Assembly (NCBI RefSeq): GCF_014180685.1
Contig: NZ_JACEHF010000003.1
Location: 1-64,000, forward strand
Origin: Nocardioides pelophilus
GTDB taxonomy: Bacteria > Actinomycetota > Actinomycetes > Propionibacteriales > Nocardioidaceae
Length of the DNA stretch: 64,000 bases
Direction: 5' to 3'
The stretch's first letter is position 1. Every line of letters starts with the position of its first letter. A model generated the notes under the pieces. It saw only the letters and a program-made list of their open reading frames with translations. It had not been told where the DNA came from and searched no databases. A program made the translations under genes and the position numbers. Shown one piece after another: positions 1 to 10,523 of the stretch.

Positions 1-9
1 CCCAAACCC

Positions 10-50
10 GCCGACCCGGCCCCAAGCTGGAGCCGGGTCGGCGCGTTTTT
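10..50 (+). terminator. Rho-independent terminator of an upstream gene outside the window
   Basis: An 11-bp perfect stem (10-20 with 32-42, GCCGACCCGGC and its complement) has an 11-nt loop and is followed by GCG and a run of five T (46-50). The T run is on the plus strand, so it should end a plus-strand transcript that begins left of the window. It also lies just downstream of the minus-strand gene ending at 74. Confidence 0.8.
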
Positions 51-73
51 CGCTCGAGTTCGAGCCGGGTCGA

Positions 74-712
74 TCAGGTGCGCTGTGAGAGGACGCGACC
101 GGCGTGCCACCCCGGCGCCCGGCCGCCCGCAGGCACCCGGATGGTGTCCAGGTCGTGGCCGGTGCGTGCCAGCGCCCACGCGACGACCGAGTTGGAGTTC
201 CACATCTCGCCGGTGCCCAGCTCGTCGCGGCCCCAGGTCAGCGCCGGCACCTCCTCGAGCACCGCGAGCAGGGCAGCGACCCGGGCCGGATCCGCGGTCA
301 GCCGCACCGGGCTGCCGACGGCCTCCGCGACATCGGGGATGTAGCCGCCGGGCCAGCACCGGACCTCGTAGCGGAAGGCCCGGAAGCGACCGAGCCACCG
401 GCTTCCGACCGGCCCCTCGCAGACGACGCCGCGGTCGGCCTCCGAGACGTTCCACACCGGCCCCATCTCCACGGCGTACGAGGTGTTGTCCGTCGTCAGC
501 AGGAGGCCCGAGTGGTACAGGTCGGCGGCCGGCGGGAGCTGTCGGCGAGCCGACAGCCACTCGTAGACGCGGCCGTTCGCCCGCACGAACCAGCCGCCGG
601 CGCCCAGGGGGAGCCAGTACAGGTCGGCCCGCGACTGCGGGCCCCGGTCGTCCGTCGCCATGAGGACCACACCAGCACCCCGGCTGCCCCGAGGAGAAGG
701 GGCGAAGGTCAT
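74..712 (-). CDS. Hypothetical protein with a conserved NSNS motif
   Basis: A 212-residue soluble protein of unknown function with no signal peptide. I chose the ATG at 712 because GGGAGAG lies about 6 nt upstream; a longer frame to 772 would run into the divergent gene. Visible features are a central segment with LYHSGLLL and YAVEMGPVW, and a C-terminal GEMWNSNSVVAWALARTG. A His-containing strand followed by an asparagine/serine-rich helix start resembles permuted papain-like or DUF3750-type folds, but the usual nucleophilic Cys is not obvious. That assignment is a guess from pattern only. The divergent neighbour is the VIT1-like transporter. Confidence 0.6.
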   Translation of the reverse strand: MTFAPSPRGSRGAGVVLMATDDRGPQSRADLYWLPLGAGGWFVRANGRVYEWLSARRQLPPAADLYHSGLLLTTDNTSYAVEMGPVWNVSEADRGVVCEGPVGSRWLGRFRAFRYEVRCWPGGYIPDVAEAVGSPVRLTADPARVAALLAVLEEVPALTWGRDELGTGEMWNSNSVVAWALARTGHDLDTIRVPAGGRAPGWHAGRVLSQRT

Positions 713-764
713 CGGTCGCTCTCCCGGCGGCGCGGATCGTCGTCCGACCAGGGATGATGGGGGC

Positions 765-1523
765 ATGGACACCTCTGCTGTTGGTCAGCACGCCGAGGCC
801 GAGCCGCCGGAGGTCAGCGGGCACCCCGACGAGCCCGCCGCTCACGAAGAAGGGTTGAGCGGCCGCCTCAACTGGCTGCGCGCGGGAGTGCTCGGCGCCA
901 ACGACGGCATCGTCTCGGTCGCCGGCGTCGTCATGGGCGTCGCCGGCGCCACGACAGACCGTACGGCGATCCTCATCGCCGGTGTCGCCGCCCTCGTCGC
1001 GGGTGCTTTGTCGATGGCGGCGGGGGAGTACGTCTCCGTCTCGACCCAGCGCGACGCCGAGAAGTCGCTCCTGGCGAAGGAACGCGAGGAGCTGCGGACC
1101 ATGCCGGCCGAGGAGTTCGCCGAGCTCCAGGAGATCCTCCAGCACCGCGGGCTCAGCCCCGACCTCGCCCACGAGGTCGCCGCACAGCTCACCGAGACCA
1201 ACGCGCTCCGCGCCCACGCCGTGCTCGAGCTCGGACTCGACCCGGACGAGCTGACCAGTCCGTGGGCGGCGGCCATCGCGTCGATGGTGGCCTTCATCTT
1301 CGGGGCCTCGCTGCCGGCGCTGACCATCCTGCTGCCCGATCCCGAGAGGTTCGCGGTCACCGTCGGGGCCGTGATCGTCGCGCTGGCGATCACCGGCTGG
1401 GCATCGGCGCGGCTCGGCTACGCCCCGCCCGGGCGTGCGGTGATCCGCAACATCACCGGCGGCAGCTTCGCGATGCTCATCACCTACCTCGTCGGCTCCG
1501 TGCTCGGCGCCCAGGTGCTGTGA
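765..1523 (+). CDS. VIT1/CCC1 family iron/manganese transporter
   Basis: A 252-residue membrane protein that should export or sequester Fe2+ or Mn2+. After a hydrophilic N-terminus, the family signature WLRAGVLGANDGIVSVAGVV begins near residue 37, then a second helix and AGALSMAAGEYVSVS. A charged cytoplasmic helical region (about 100-155, EREELRTMP) corresponds to the metal-binding domain of VIT1, and three more helices follow. The ATG at 765 is preceded by a G-rich Shine-Dalgarno stretch (ATGGGGGC). The stop overlaps the next gene by 3 bases (GTGA), so translation is probably coupled. Confidence 0.9.
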   Translation: MDTSAVGQHAEAEPPEVSGHPDEPAAHEEGLSGRLNWLRAGVLGANDGIVSVAGVVMGVAGATTDRTAILIAGVAALVAGALSMAAGEYVSVSTQRDAEKSLLAKEREELRTMPAEEFAELQEILQHRGLSPDLAHEVAAQLTETNALRAHAVLELGLDPDELTSPWAAAIASMVAFIFGASLPALTILLPDPERFAVTVGAVIVALAITGWASARLGYAPPGRAVIRNITGGSFAMLITYLVGSVLGAQVL

Positions 1524-2104
1524 GCGCGATGGGGGTGCGGCTCTTCGCGGCGATCGTGCCTCCGGTCGACGTGGTCGAGCACCTCGACCAGTTCCTCGAA
1601 CCGCGGCGGGAGGCCGGCTCGTTCCGGTGGACGGTCGCCGACCAGTTCCACATCACGCTCGCCTTCATGCCGAGCGTCCCCGAGCACCTCGTCGACGAGT
1701 ACGCCGACCGGCTCGGCGACGGGCTCGCCCGCACCCCGATCCCCGTCGTGCGGCTGGCCGGCCCGGTCGCCTTCCCGAACGCAGCCGAGACCCGGGCGCT
1801 CGCGGTCGGGGTCGTGCCCGAGTCGGAGGGGGCGGACGTCGTACTCGAGCGGATGGCGGGGCGCGCCCGCAACGCCGCGGTCACGGTCGGCACCGAGGTC
1901 GACGGGCAGCGGTTCCGGCCGCACCTGACCATCGCCCGGCTGCGGCAGCGGGCCGACACGACCAGCTGGGTGCGGCTGCTGGAGACCTACACCGGGCCGG
2001 AGTGGCCGGTCATCGAGGCGACGGTGATCGCCTCCCACCTCGGGCAGGGGCCCCGTGGGCGGCCCCGCTACGAGACCGTCGCCGAGCTCCCGATCGGTCA
2101 GTAG
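1520..2104 (+). CDS. thpR: 2H-family RNA 2',3'-cyclic phosphodiesterase (ThpR-like)
   Basis: A 194-residue 2H phosphoesterase. The two catalytic tetrapeptides are visible: HITLAF near residue 43 and HLTIARL near residue 135, spaced as in ThpR/LigT. The family opens 2',3'-cyclic phosphates on RNA; the natural substrate in actinobacteria is not settled. I start at the GTG (1520) that overlaps the upstream stop as GTGA; an ATG three codons later (1529, MGVRLFAAI) is an equally good start. It lies in a tight plus-strand run with the transporter and the TRIC channel. Confidence 0.85.
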   Translation: MSAMGVRLFAAIVPPVDVVEHLDQFLEPRREAGSFRWTVADQFHITLAFMPSVPEHLVDEYADRLGDGLARTPIPVVRLAGPVAFPNAAETRALAVGVVPESEGADVVLERMAGRARNAAVTVGTEVDGQRFRPHLTIARLRQRADTTSWVRLLETYTGPEWPVIEATVIASHLGQGPRGRPRYETVAELPIGQ

Positions 2105-2108
2105 ACCG

Positions 2109-2723
2109 ATGTTGCTCCTCGTCCTCGACCTGCTGGGGATCGCCGTGTTCGCGGTCTCCGGGGCGCTGGTCGCCGTACGGCAGCGGCTCGACATCGTCGG
2201 CGTCCTGGTCCTGGCGACCGTCACCGGTCTCGGTGGCGGCTGGATCCGGGACGTGCTCATCGGCGACACCCCGCCGGCGTCGCTCGAGGACTGGCGCTAC
2301 CTCCTGGTCCCGCTCGGGTGCGGGCTGCTGACGTTCTGGTTCCACCCGACGCTCGGACGGATGGACCGGCAGGTCAACGTGTTCGACGCGTTCGGGCTCG
2401 GCCTGTTCGCCGTCGCCGGCGCGTTGAAGGCGGCCGAGCACGGCCTCGGTCCGGTGCCCGCCGCGATCCTCGGCATGGTGACCTGCATCGGTGGCGGTCT
2501 GCTCCGCGACGTCCTGTCCGGCCGGGTGCCGGTGGTCCTGACCAGCGGCGAGCTCTACGCGATCCCGGCCGTCGCCGGGTCCGCGGTCGCCGCGATCGGC
2601 TTCGAGCTCGGGGTGCAGACCGCGCTGGTCGCGGTCCCCGCCGCGGCCCTCACCACCGGCTGGCGCTTGCTCGCGATCTGGCGCGGCTGGACCGCACCGG
2701 TGCCGGGCGTGCGTCGTACCTGA
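2109..2723 (+). CDS. Trimeric intracellular cation channel-type protein (UPF0126)
   Basis: A 204-residue membrane protein with the two tandem UPF0126 repeats of prokaryotic TRIC channels. Each repeat carries the signature GGGxxRDVL (GGGWIRDVL near residue 42, GGGLLRDVL near residue 128) and three to four helices. Prokaryotic TRIC homologues form monovalent cation channels. The start ATG lies 4 bases after the preceding stop, so it is cotranscribed with the 2H phosphoesterase. It converges on pntB. Confidence 0.88.
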   Translation: MLLLVLDLLGIAVFAVSGALVAVRQRLDIVGVLVLATVTGLGGGWIRDVLIGDTPPASLEDWRYLLVPLGCGLLTFWFHPTLGRMDRQVNVFDAFGLGLFAVAGALKAAEHGLGPVPAAILGMVTCIGGGLLRDVLSGRVPVVLTSGELYAIPAVAGSAVAAIGFELGVQTALVAVPAAALTTGWRLLAIWRGWTAPVPGVRRT

Positions 2724-2781
2724 CCTGGGAGCTGCACCTCACGCGATCCGCGACATCCAGGTCTGGTACGACGAACGGCCG

Positions 2782-4260
2782 TCACTCCGGCAGGTTGTGG
2801 ATGATCTCGTCGACCTTGTCCTTGGCGTCGCCGAACAGCATCCGGGAGTTCTCGCGGAAGAAGAGCGGGTTCTGCACGCCGGCGTAGCCGGTGGCCATGG
2901 AGCGCTTGAAGACGATGACCTCGCTGGCGTTCCAGACCTCGAGCACGGGCATGCCGGCGATCGGGCTGGTGGGGTCCTCGGCGGCCGCCGGGGTGGCGGT
3001 GTCGTTGGCGCCGATGACGAGGACGACGTCGGTGTCGGGGAAGTCGTCGTTGATCTCGTCCATCTCGAGCACGATGTCGTAGGGCACCTTGGCCTCGGCG
3101 AGCAGCACGTTCATGTGGCCGGGCAGGCGGCCGGCGACCGGGTGGATGCCGAACCGTACGTCGACGCCCCGCGCCCGCAGCTTCGCGGTGAGCTCGGCGA
3201 CGGGGTACTGCGCCTGCGCCACCGCCATGCCGTAGCCCGGCGTGATGATGACCGACCGCGCGTTGGCCAGCACCTCGGCCGCCTCGGCGGACTGGACCTC
3301 GCGGTGCTCGCCGTAGTCGGTGTCGCCCGAGGACGGCGCCTCGATGCCGAAGCCGCCGGCGATGACCGAGATGAACGAGCGGTTCATCGCCTGGCACATG
3401 ATGTAGCTCAGGTAGGCACCCGAGGAGCCGACGAGGGCGCCGGTCACGATCAGCAGGTCGTTCTCGAGCAGGAAGCCGGACGCGGCCGCGGCCCAGCCCG
3501 AGTAGCTGTTGAGCATCGACACCACGACCGGCATGTCGCCGCCGCCGATCGAGGCGACCAGGTGCCAGCCCAGCGCGAGCGCGACCAGGGTGACCAGGAT
3601 CAGCAGCCACAGCTGCGGGTCGATGACGAACCACACGGTCAGGCCGGCGAACGCGGCGAGCGCGCCGAGGTTGATGTAGTTCTTGCCCGGCAGCACCAGC
3701 GGGGCCGACTTCATCCGCGCGGACAGCTTGAGGAACGCCACGATCGAGCCGGTGAACGTCACCGCGCCGATGAACACGCCGATGAAGACCTCGGCGCTGT
3801 GGACGCCGAGCAGGTCCTGAGCAGCGAGTACGGCGGCGTGGTGGCTGTCCGGGTCGTCCTCGACCTCGAGGTAGCCGTTCCAGCCCACCAGGACGGCGGC
3901 GAGACCGACGAAGCTGTGCAGCAGCGCGATCAGCTCGGGCATGCCGGTCATCTCGACGACGCGGGAGCGCCAGAGACCGATGACCGCGCCGATCGCCATG
4001 GCCGCGACCAGCAGCACGATCGGGAGGGCGTCCATCTCGTTGTCGAGCGCGACCGTGATGGTCGCGGCGAGCGCGATGGCCATGCCGAGGATGCCGAACG
4101 TGTTGCCCACCTTGGCCGTCTCGTGGTGGGAGAGCCCGGCGAGGGCGAGGATGAAGAGCAGTGCGGCGACGATGTAGGCCGCGTTCGACGCGGTCTCGAT
4201 CGAGACCAGCAGCGGCGAGGTCACCATCGAGGTCACCTGGGTCAGGAGAGGCGAGATCAT
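2782..4260 (-). CDS. pntB: NAD(P) transhydrogenase subunit beta
   Basis: A 492-residue PntB. The N-terminal two thirds is a bundle of about nine membrane helices (domain II) that carries protons. The C-terminal third is the NADP(H)-binding domain III, with [10 protein letters not shown], the [10 protein letters not shown] loop and [10 protein letters not shown]. With PntA it couples hydride transfer from NADH to NADP+ to proton re-entry, making NADPH. It starts 22 bp after pntA ends, so the order is pntA-pntB on the minus strand. An internal ATG (MVTSPLLV) is an alternative start. Confidence 0.96.
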   Translation of the reverse strand: MISPLLTQVTSMVTSPLLVSIETASNAAYIVAALLFILALAGLSHHETAKVGNTFGILGMAIALAATITVALDNEMDALPIVLLVAAMAIGAVIGLWRSRVVEMTGMPELIALLHSFVGLAAVLVGWNGYLEVEDDPDSHHAAVLAAQDLLGVHSAEVFIGVFIGAVTFTGSIVAFLKLSARMKSAPLVLPGKNYINLGALAAFAGLTVWFVIDPQLWLLILVTLVALALGWHLVASIGGGDMPVVVSMLNSYSGWAAAASGFLLENDLLIVTGALVGSSGAYLSYIMCQAMNRSFISVIAGGFGIEAPSSGDTDYGEHREVQSAEAAEVLANARSVIITPGYGMAVAQAQYPVAELTAKLRARGVDVRFGIHPVAGRLPGHMNVLLAEAKVPYDIVLEMDEINDDFPDTDVVLVIGANDTATPAAAEDPTSPIAGMPVLEVWNASEVIVFKRSMATGYAGVQNPLFFRENSRMLFGDAKDKVDEIIHNLPE

Positions 4261-4282
4261 CTGAGTCAGTCCCTACTGGCCG

Positions 4283-5812
4283 TCACGACCGGGTGAAGAG
4301 TCCGAGCATGCGGCGGGTCACCGCAAAGCCACCGAACACGTTGATGCTGGCGAGCAGGGTCGCGACGAAGGCGATCAGCATGATCGGCGTGTTGTCCTCG
4401 CCGAGCTGCAGGAGCGCTCCGACCACGATGATTCCCGAGATCGCGTTGGTCACCGACATCAGCGGCGTGTGCAGCGCGTGGTGCACGTTGCCGATGACGT
4501 AGTAGCCGATCACGATCGCCAGCGCGAAGACCGTGAGCCGTTCCTGCAGCGGAGGCGGGGAGATCGCGATCAGCGCGAACAGGACGAGCGCGGCGCCGCT
4601 GACCGCGGTGAGCCGGCCGCGCGCGGTGAGTTTGGCCTTCTCCTCCTTCATGCCCGCGGGATGGGTGTCGACGACCTTCGGCGTCGCGGACACCTGCACC
4701 GCCGGGGGCGGCCACATGTTCTCGCCCTCCTTGACGACCGTGATGCCGCGCTGCACCACGTCGTCCATGTCGAGCGTGAGCACGCCGTCCTTCTCGGGCG
4801 TGAGCAGCTTGAGCAGGTTGACGATGTTGGTGCCGTAGAGCTGGGAGGTCTGGGCGGCGAGCCGGCCGGCGAGGTCGGTGTAGCCGAGGATGGTCACGCC
4901 GTGGTCGGTGACGACCCGCTGGTCGGCCTGGGTGCCGGCGCAGTTGCCGCCGTTGGCCGCGGCCATGTCGACGATCACGCTGCCGGGCTTCATCCCCGCG
5001 ACGGTGTCCTCGTGGAGCAGCTTCGGTGCCGGGCGGCCGGGGATCAGGGCGGTGGTGATGACGATGTCGGCGGCGCGGGCCTCCTCGTCGTACATCGCGG
5101 CCGTGGCCGCCTCCTGCTCCGCGGTCATCTCCTTGGCGTAGCCGTCGGTGCTGACCTCCGCCTCGAAGTCGACCTCGACGAACTGGCCGCCGAGCGACTC
5201 GACCTGCTCGGCCACCTCGGGGCGTACGTCGAAGGCCCGCACGATCGCGCCCATCGCCGAGGCGGCGCCGATCGCGGCCAGACCGGCGACGCCTGCACCC
5301 ACCACGAAGACCCGGGCGGGCGGCATCTTGCCGGCGGCGGTCACCTGGCCGGTGAACATCCGGCCGAACTCGTGCGCGGCCTCCACGACCGCGCGGTAGC
5401 CGGCGACGTTGGCCATCGACGACAGCACGTCCATCGACTGGGCGCGGGAGATCCGGGGCACGGCGTCCATGGCCAGGCCCGTGACGCCCTGCGCGGCGAG
5501 CTGCTCGACGAGCTCGGGGCTCCGTGCGGGCGCCATCATCGAGATCACCGTCGCGCCGGCACGCAGGCGGCCGATCTCCTCAGCGGTCGGTGCGTTGACC
5601 TTGACCACGACGTCCGCGGCCCAGACGTCAGCGCTGGTGCCGACGGTGACTCCGGCGTCCGCGAACGCCTCGTCGGCCTGGTCCGCCTTGGCGCCGGCGC
5701 CCGACTCGACCACGACGTCGTAGCCGAGACCCAGGAGCTGGGTGGCCGTCTTCGCGGTCGCTGCGACCAGCGTCTCGCCGGACTTCGACTCGCGGGGGAT
5801 TCCGATGAGCAT
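4283..5812 (-). CDS. pntA: NAD(P) transhydrogenase subunit alpha (fused type)
   Basis: A 509-residue PntA, the same length as the enterobacterial fused form. It starts with MLIGIPRES, has the NAD-binding Rossmann motif GAGVAGLAAIGAASAMGA near residue 172 and the RPAPKLL loop near 260, and ends in a four-helix membrane segment from about residue 400 (domain IIa). Many actinobacteria split this subunit in two; here it is one protein. It is the first gene of the pntAB operon. Confidence 0.96.
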   Translation of the reverse strand: MLIGIPRESKSGETLVAATAKTATQLLGLGYDVVVESGAGAKADQADEAFADAGVTVGTSADVWAADVVVKVNAPTAEEIGRLRAGATVISMMAPARSPELVEQLAAQGVTGLAMDAVPRISRAQSMDVLSSMANVAGYRAVVEAAHEFGRMFTGQVTAAGKMPPARVFVVGAGVAGLAAIGAASAMGAIVRAFDVRPEVAEQVESLGGQFVEVDFEAEVSTDGYAKEMTAEQEAATAAMYDEEARAADIVITTALIPGRPAPKLLHEDTVAGMKPGSVIVDMAAANGGNCAGTQADQRVVTDHGVTILGYTDLAGRLAAQTSQLYGTNIVNLLKLLTPEKDGVLTLDMDDVVQRGITVVKEGENMWPPPAVQVSATPKVVDTHPAGMKEEKAKLTARGRLTAVSGAALVLFALIAISPPPLQERLTVFALAIVIGYYVIGNVHHALHTPLMSVTNAISGIIVVGALLQLGEDNTPIMLIAFVATLLASINVFGGFAVTRRMLGLFTRS

Positions 5813-5920
5813 GACTGCCTCGCTTCCGGCTGGGGTTCCTGGGATCCAGCGCAGGTCAACCTACAAGGAGGCGGGGCCGGGCGACGCAGGTTGTCCGTAA
5901 ACCAGTCTTCTGGATGAGAG

Positions 5921-6562
5921 TCAGCCCACGACGCCGTACAGCCGGTCACCGGCGTCGCCGAGGCCCGGGACGATGTAGCCCTTGTCGTTGAGCCGCTCGT
6001 CCATCGCCGCGACGACGACCGTCACGGGGACGTCGATGCCGGTGAGCTCCTGCTCGAGGCGGGCGCAGCCCTCGGGGGCGGCGAGCAGGCAGACCGCCGT
6101 GATGTGGTCGGCCCCGCGGTCGGTGAGGAAGCGGATCGCCGCCGCGAGGGTGCCGCCGGTGGCGAGCATCGGGTCGAGCACGTAGCACTGCCGGCCGCTG
6201 AGGTCGTCGGGGAGGCGCTCGGCGTACGTCGACGCCTCGAGCGTCTCCTCGTTGCGCACCATGCCGAGGAAGCCCACCTCGGCGGTCGGGAGCAGTCGCA
6301 TCATCCCGTCGAGCATCCCGAGGCCGGCGCGCAGGATCGGGACGACCAGCGGCCGGGGTGACGCGAGCTTGACCCCGGTGGTCGGCGAGACCGGCGTGAC
6401 GATGTCGTGGTTCGCGACCCGGACGTCGCGGGTGGCCTCGTAGGCGAGCAGGGTCACCAGCTCGGCGGTGAGGTTGCGGAACGTCGGGGAGTCGGTCGTC
6501 TCGTCGCGGAGCACGGTGAGCTTGTGGGCCACGAGGGGGTGGTCGACGACCAGGGTGCGCAT
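5921..6562 (-). CDS. upp: Uracil phosphoribosyltransferase
   Basis: A 213-residue enzyme that makes UMP from uracil and PRPP (pyrimidine salvage). It has [10 protein letters not shown], the PRPP-binding loop [12 protein letters not shown] near residues 130-141 and the uracil-binding C-terminus [12 protein letters not shown]. The start is the ATG at 6562, which gives the standard length; the reading frame stays open well upstream, but that part has no homology and overlaps the divergent genes. It is divergent from the tadA-associated gene across a 54-bp gap. Confidence 0.96.
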   Translation of the reverse strand: MRTLVVDHPLVAHKLTVLRDETTDSPTFRNLTAELVTLLAYEATRDVRVANHDIVTPVSPTTGVKLASPRPLVVPILRAGLGMLDGMMRLLPTAEVGFLGMVRNEETLEASTYAERLPDDLSGRQCYVLDPMLATGGTLAAAIRFLTDRGADHITAVCLLAAPEGCARLEQELTGIDVPVTVVVAAMDERLNDKGYIVPGLGDAGDRLYGVVG

Positions 6563-6602
6563 GACCCGAACCCTAACCCCCTGGCTTGATGGGACGGTTG
6601 GT

Positions 6603-6621
6603 GTCACCCTTGAAGGGTGAC
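6603..6621. promoter_or_regulatory. 19-bp perfect dyad over the start codon of the tadA-associated gene
   Basis: GTCACCCTT (6603-6611), one central G, then AAGGGTGAC (6613-6621): two 9-bp arms with no mismatch. The GTG start codon at 6617-6619 lies in the right arm. It sits in the short divergent interval with upp (start 6562). It could be a protein operator or an RNA hairpin over the start codon. Confidence 0.6.
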
Positions 6622-7099
6622 CGCATCCGACGCAGTCGACTTCGCGCTGGCCGCCTACCGTGAGGAAGGCGTCTGGCAGGTCGCTGAGCTCACCCACGAC
6701 CACGTGGCGGACGTCGAGACCCTCGCCTCGGCGCTGCGGCGGTTCCCCGGTGACCACGGGGCGGTGGGCCTGGTCGCGATCGACGAGGACTTCTTCGTGC
6801 TGGTCCGGGTCGCCGGCCAGCACACCCGGGTGCTCCTGTCCGACATCACCGCCGCCGGCGAGTGGGAGCTCGCGGCGTCCGCGGTGGAGTTCCTGCACCT
6901 CCCGATGCCTGAGGACGACGACGAGCCCGAGGCGGCCGGCGACCTCGACCTGCTCGGAGACCTCGGCGTGCACGCGATGGATCTCGCCGTCCTGCTCGAC
7001 GACGTCGAGCTCTATCCCGACGAGATGCTCTCCGACGTCGCCCGGCGGCTCGGTTTCGGCGAGCTCTTCGACGACGCGGTCGGCCTCACCTCGGCGTGA
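6617..7099 (+). CDS. tRNA adenosine deaminase-associated protein
   Basis: A 160-residue acidic protein of the actinobacterial family found next to tadA (TIGR03941 type). It has a conserved N-terminus [15 protein letters not shown], a middle segment [18 protein letters not shown] and a very acidic linker ([12 protein letters not shown], about 104-115). Its molecular role is unknown; genomic linkage to tadA is the main clue. The GTG start at 6617 matches the family N-terminus, yet it has no classical Shine-Dalgarno and is buried in a perfect dyad, so the mRNA may be leaderless. Confidence 0.88.
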   Translation: MTASDAVDFALAAYREEGVWQVAELTHDHVADVETLASALRRFPGDHGAVGLVAIDEDFFVLVRVAGQHTRVLLSDITAAGEWELAASAVEFLHLPMPEDDDEPEAAGDLDLLGDLGVHAMDLAVLLDDVELYPDEMLSDVARRLGFGELFDDAVGLTSA

Positions 7100-7106
7100 A
7101 CGCGCG

Positions 7107-7568
7107 TTGAGCCCCACCGATCCGTGGCGCGAGCCGATGCGCGCCGCCCTCGCTGAGGCGCGCGCGGCGCTCGCCACCGACGACGTCCCGATCGGCGCGG
7201 TCGTGGTCGACAGCGCCGGTGCGGTGATCGGCGCCGGCCGCAACGTGCGCGAAGCAGCCGCCGATCCGACCGGGCACGCCGAGGTGGTCGCGCTGCGCGC
7301 CGCCGCGCAGGACCGGGGGGAGTGGCGGCTGGGCGGCTGCACGCTGGTGGTGACCCTCGAGCCGTGCACGATGTGCGCGGGCGCCGCCGTACTTTCGCGG
7401 GTCGACCGGGTCGTCTTCGGCGCGTGGGACCCGAAGGCGGGCGCCGTCGGGTCGCTCTGGGACGTGGTCCGCGACCGCCGCCTCAACCACCGCCCGGAGG
7501 TGGTGTCCGGCGTGCTCGCCGAGGAGTCGGCGGCGCTGCTCGAGGAGTTCTTCGCCGACCAGCGATGA
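7107..7568 (+). CDS. tadA: tRNA-specific adenosine deaminase
   Basis: A zinc deaminase that converts A34 to inosine in tRNA-Arg(ACG). With the TTG at 7107 as start it has 153 residues, zinc ligands H57 and C87/C90, and the proton-shuttling E59, in the motifs TGHAEV and EPCTMC. The segment before the first ATG (7137) still aligns with TadA helix 1 ([14 protein letters not shown]), which is why I prefer the TTG; the ATG is the alternative. It lies 7 bp after the associated gene. Confidence 0.9.
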   Translation: MSPTDPWREPMRAALAEARAALATDDVPIGAVVVDSAGAVIGAGRNVREAAADPTGHAEVVALRAAAQDRGEWRLGGCTLVVTLEPCTMCAGAAVLSRVDRVVFGAWDPKAGAVGSLWDVVRDRRLNHRPEVVSGVLAEESAALLEEFFADQR

Positions 7569-7593
7569 GTACGCCGCCGCGGGCCGGTCGTTG

Positions 7594-8175
7594 ATGGACA
7601 TGGACCTCATCGACTTCGAGCCCGCCACCACGACGCTCCGCCGGCTGGTGACGTCGGTGACCGACGACCAGCTCGCCGCGCCGACGCCGTGCGCGGACTA
7701 CTCGGTCGGCGACCTGGTCGACCACATCGGTGGGCTGGCCATCGCCTTCGCCGGTGCCGCGAGGAAGCAGCCGGTGCCGGGTTCGGAGCAGGGCGGGAGT
7801 GGCGACGCGTCCCGGCTCGAGCCGGGCCGGCGCGACCAGATCGACCGCGACCTCGCTGGGCTGGCCGAGGCCTGGCGCGACCCGGCGGCGTACGACGGCG
7901 AGACCGAAGCGGGCGGCATCGCGATGCCCGCCCCGATCGCCGCCTCGGTCGCGCTCAACGAGGTGGTCGTGCACGGCTGGGACCTGGCGACCGGCCTGGG
8001 CCTTCCGTTCTCGGCCCGCGACGAGGATGTGGCGGCCTGCATGGCGTTCGCCGAGCCGTTCTCCTCGCCGGGATCGGAGGAGATGCGGGGCGACGCGTTC
8101 GGGCCGGTCGTGCTCGTTCCGGAGGACGCGCCGCCTCTCGAGCGCCTGCTCGGCATGATGGGGCGAAAGGTCTGA
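7594..8175 (+). CDS. TIGR03086-type metal-binding protein (DinB / mycothiol-isomerase fold)
   Basis: A 193-residue member of the actinobacterial DinB-like four-helix family (TIGR03086). Two of the three usual His ligands are visible, in LVDHIGGL and [12 protein letters not shown]; the motif around [16 protein letters not shown] is typical. Family members bind divalent metal, and some are mycothiol-dependent transferases; the substrate here is unknown. TTG 7591, ATG 7594 and ATG 7600 are possible starts. It follows tadA by 25 bp and ends at the repeat-rich gap. Confidence 0.8.
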   Translation: MDMDLIDFEPATTTLRRLVTSVTDDQLAAPTPCADYSVGDLVDHIGGLAIAFAGAARKQPVPGSEQGGSGDASRLEPGRRDQIDRDLAGLAEAWRDPAAYDGETEAGGIAMPAPIAASVALNEVVVHGWDLATGLGLPFSARDEDVAACMAFAEPFSSPGSEEMRGDAFGPVVLVPEDAPPLERLLGMMGRKV

Positions 8176-8177
8176 CC

Positions 8178-8277
8178 GGGCGGTCGGTTGCGGGGCGGGC
8201 GGTTGCGGGGCGGTCGGTTGCGGGGCGGGCGGTTGCGGGGCGGTCGGTTGCGGGGCGGGCGGTTGCGGGGCGGGCCG
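8178..8277. repeat. 15-bp minisatellite, six full copies in three 30-bp pairs
   Basis: Two variants of a 15-bp unit, GGGCGGTCGGTTGCG and GGGCGGGCGGTTGCG, alternate exactly three times (8178-8267), followed by a partial unit. They differ at one base only. The array begins 3 bp after the stop of the preceding gene and carries no coding pattern. Strict alternation indicates duplication as a 30-bp pair. Replication slippage is the likely origin. Confidence 0.9.
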
Positions 8278-8278
8278 G

Positions 8279-8540
8279 GCTGTAACACGCTGTTCGTTGC
8301 GCTGGGCGGCTGACCGCCGCACTGGCAGGACGTTCGGCGATCTGACACGCCAACAGGTGAACTGTCACGCCGTTCCCGCCTGTTCGGCCCCGTTGCAAGG
8401 GTCTCCTAGGGAAGTGATCGTCCTGCAAGATCGTCGTACGACGTGTTACAGCCGCCGTCGGCCCGCGAGTGCCGCGAACAGCGTGTTACAGCAGCCATCG
8501 CCCCGCGAGTGCGGCGTACGACGTGTTGCAGCAGTCGAGT
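8279..8540. repeat. 40-bp tandem repeat with a distant inverted copy
   Basis: The motif CGTGTTACAGC begins at 8442, 8482 and (as CGTGTTGCAGC) 8522, giving an exact 40-bp period; the units share CCCGCGAGTGC and end in GTACGA or CGAACAG. An inverted copy lies at 8279-8296 and is the perfect complement of 8475-8492 (18 bp). Together with the minisatellite this accounts for most of the 366-bp gap between convergent genes. No gene is supported in it; the stretch 8310-8430 shows nothing I can name. Confidence 0.8.
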
Positions 8541-8541
8541 C

Positions 8542-8922
8542 TCAGCCGAGCTGAGCGGCCTCCTCGTCGGTGAACAGCCGCGACCGGATGAGGAAGCGCA
8601 CGCCGTACGGCGCCTCCAGCGAGAACCCGGCACCCCGCCCCTCGACCAGATCGATGGTGAGGTGGGTGTGCGACCAGTACTCGAACTGCGAGCGCGACAT
8701 CCACACCGGCACCGGCTGCTCGAGCCCGATGTCGAGGGCGCCGAGCCGGACGTCGGCATCGCTGAGCAGGAAGTCGCCGTCCGGGAAGCACATCGGTGAG
8801 GACCCGTCGCAGCAGCCGCCGGACTGGTGGAAGATCACCGGTCCGTTCGAGCCGACGAGGCGGCGGAGATGCTCCGCCGCCTCGTCGGTGACCGCGACCC
8901 GCGAGGGTGAGTCGGACATCAT
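8542..8922 (-). CDS. DUF779 protein, aldehyde dehydrogenase partner
   Basis: A 126-residue protein of the DUF779 family, which is almost always encoded beside acetaldehyde-type dehydrogenases. It has conserved cysteines C37, C38 and C45 in SGGCCDGSSPMC, followed by GDFLLSDADVRLG and FEYWSHTHLTIDLVEGRG. The cysteines suggest metal binding or redox sensing, but no biochemical function is established that I know of. It starts 12 bp after the dehydrogenase stop, so it is the second gene of that operon. Confidence 0.9.
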   Translation of the reverse strand: MMSDSPSRVAVTDEAAEHLRRLVGSNGPVIFHQSGGCCDGSSPMCFPDGDFLLSDADVRLGALDIGLEQPVPVWMSRSQFEYWSHTHLTIDLVEGRGAGFSLEAPYGVRFLIRSRLFTDEEAAQLG

Positions 8923-8934
8923 GTGGGCATCGGC

Positions 8935-10458
<1,524 letters not shown>

Positions 10459-10523
10459 GAGGTGCTCCAGGTGTCGGTCCGACCGCCACCCTCTGTGACG
10501 GTCCTCACACGCTAGGTAGCGCC

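Noticed and set aside
2722-2763. Terminator between the TRIC gene and pntB (GACCTGG / CCAGGTC)
   Set aside because: Only 7-bp arms separated by 28 nt, no T run; too weak to list.
6563-7486. Upstream extension of the upp frame by about 300 codons
   Set aside because: The extension is antisense to the tadA genes and low in complexity; Upp alone has the standard length from the ATG at 6562.
8178-8540. CRISPR array
   Set aside because: The repeats are contiguous, with no unique spacers, and no cas genes are present.
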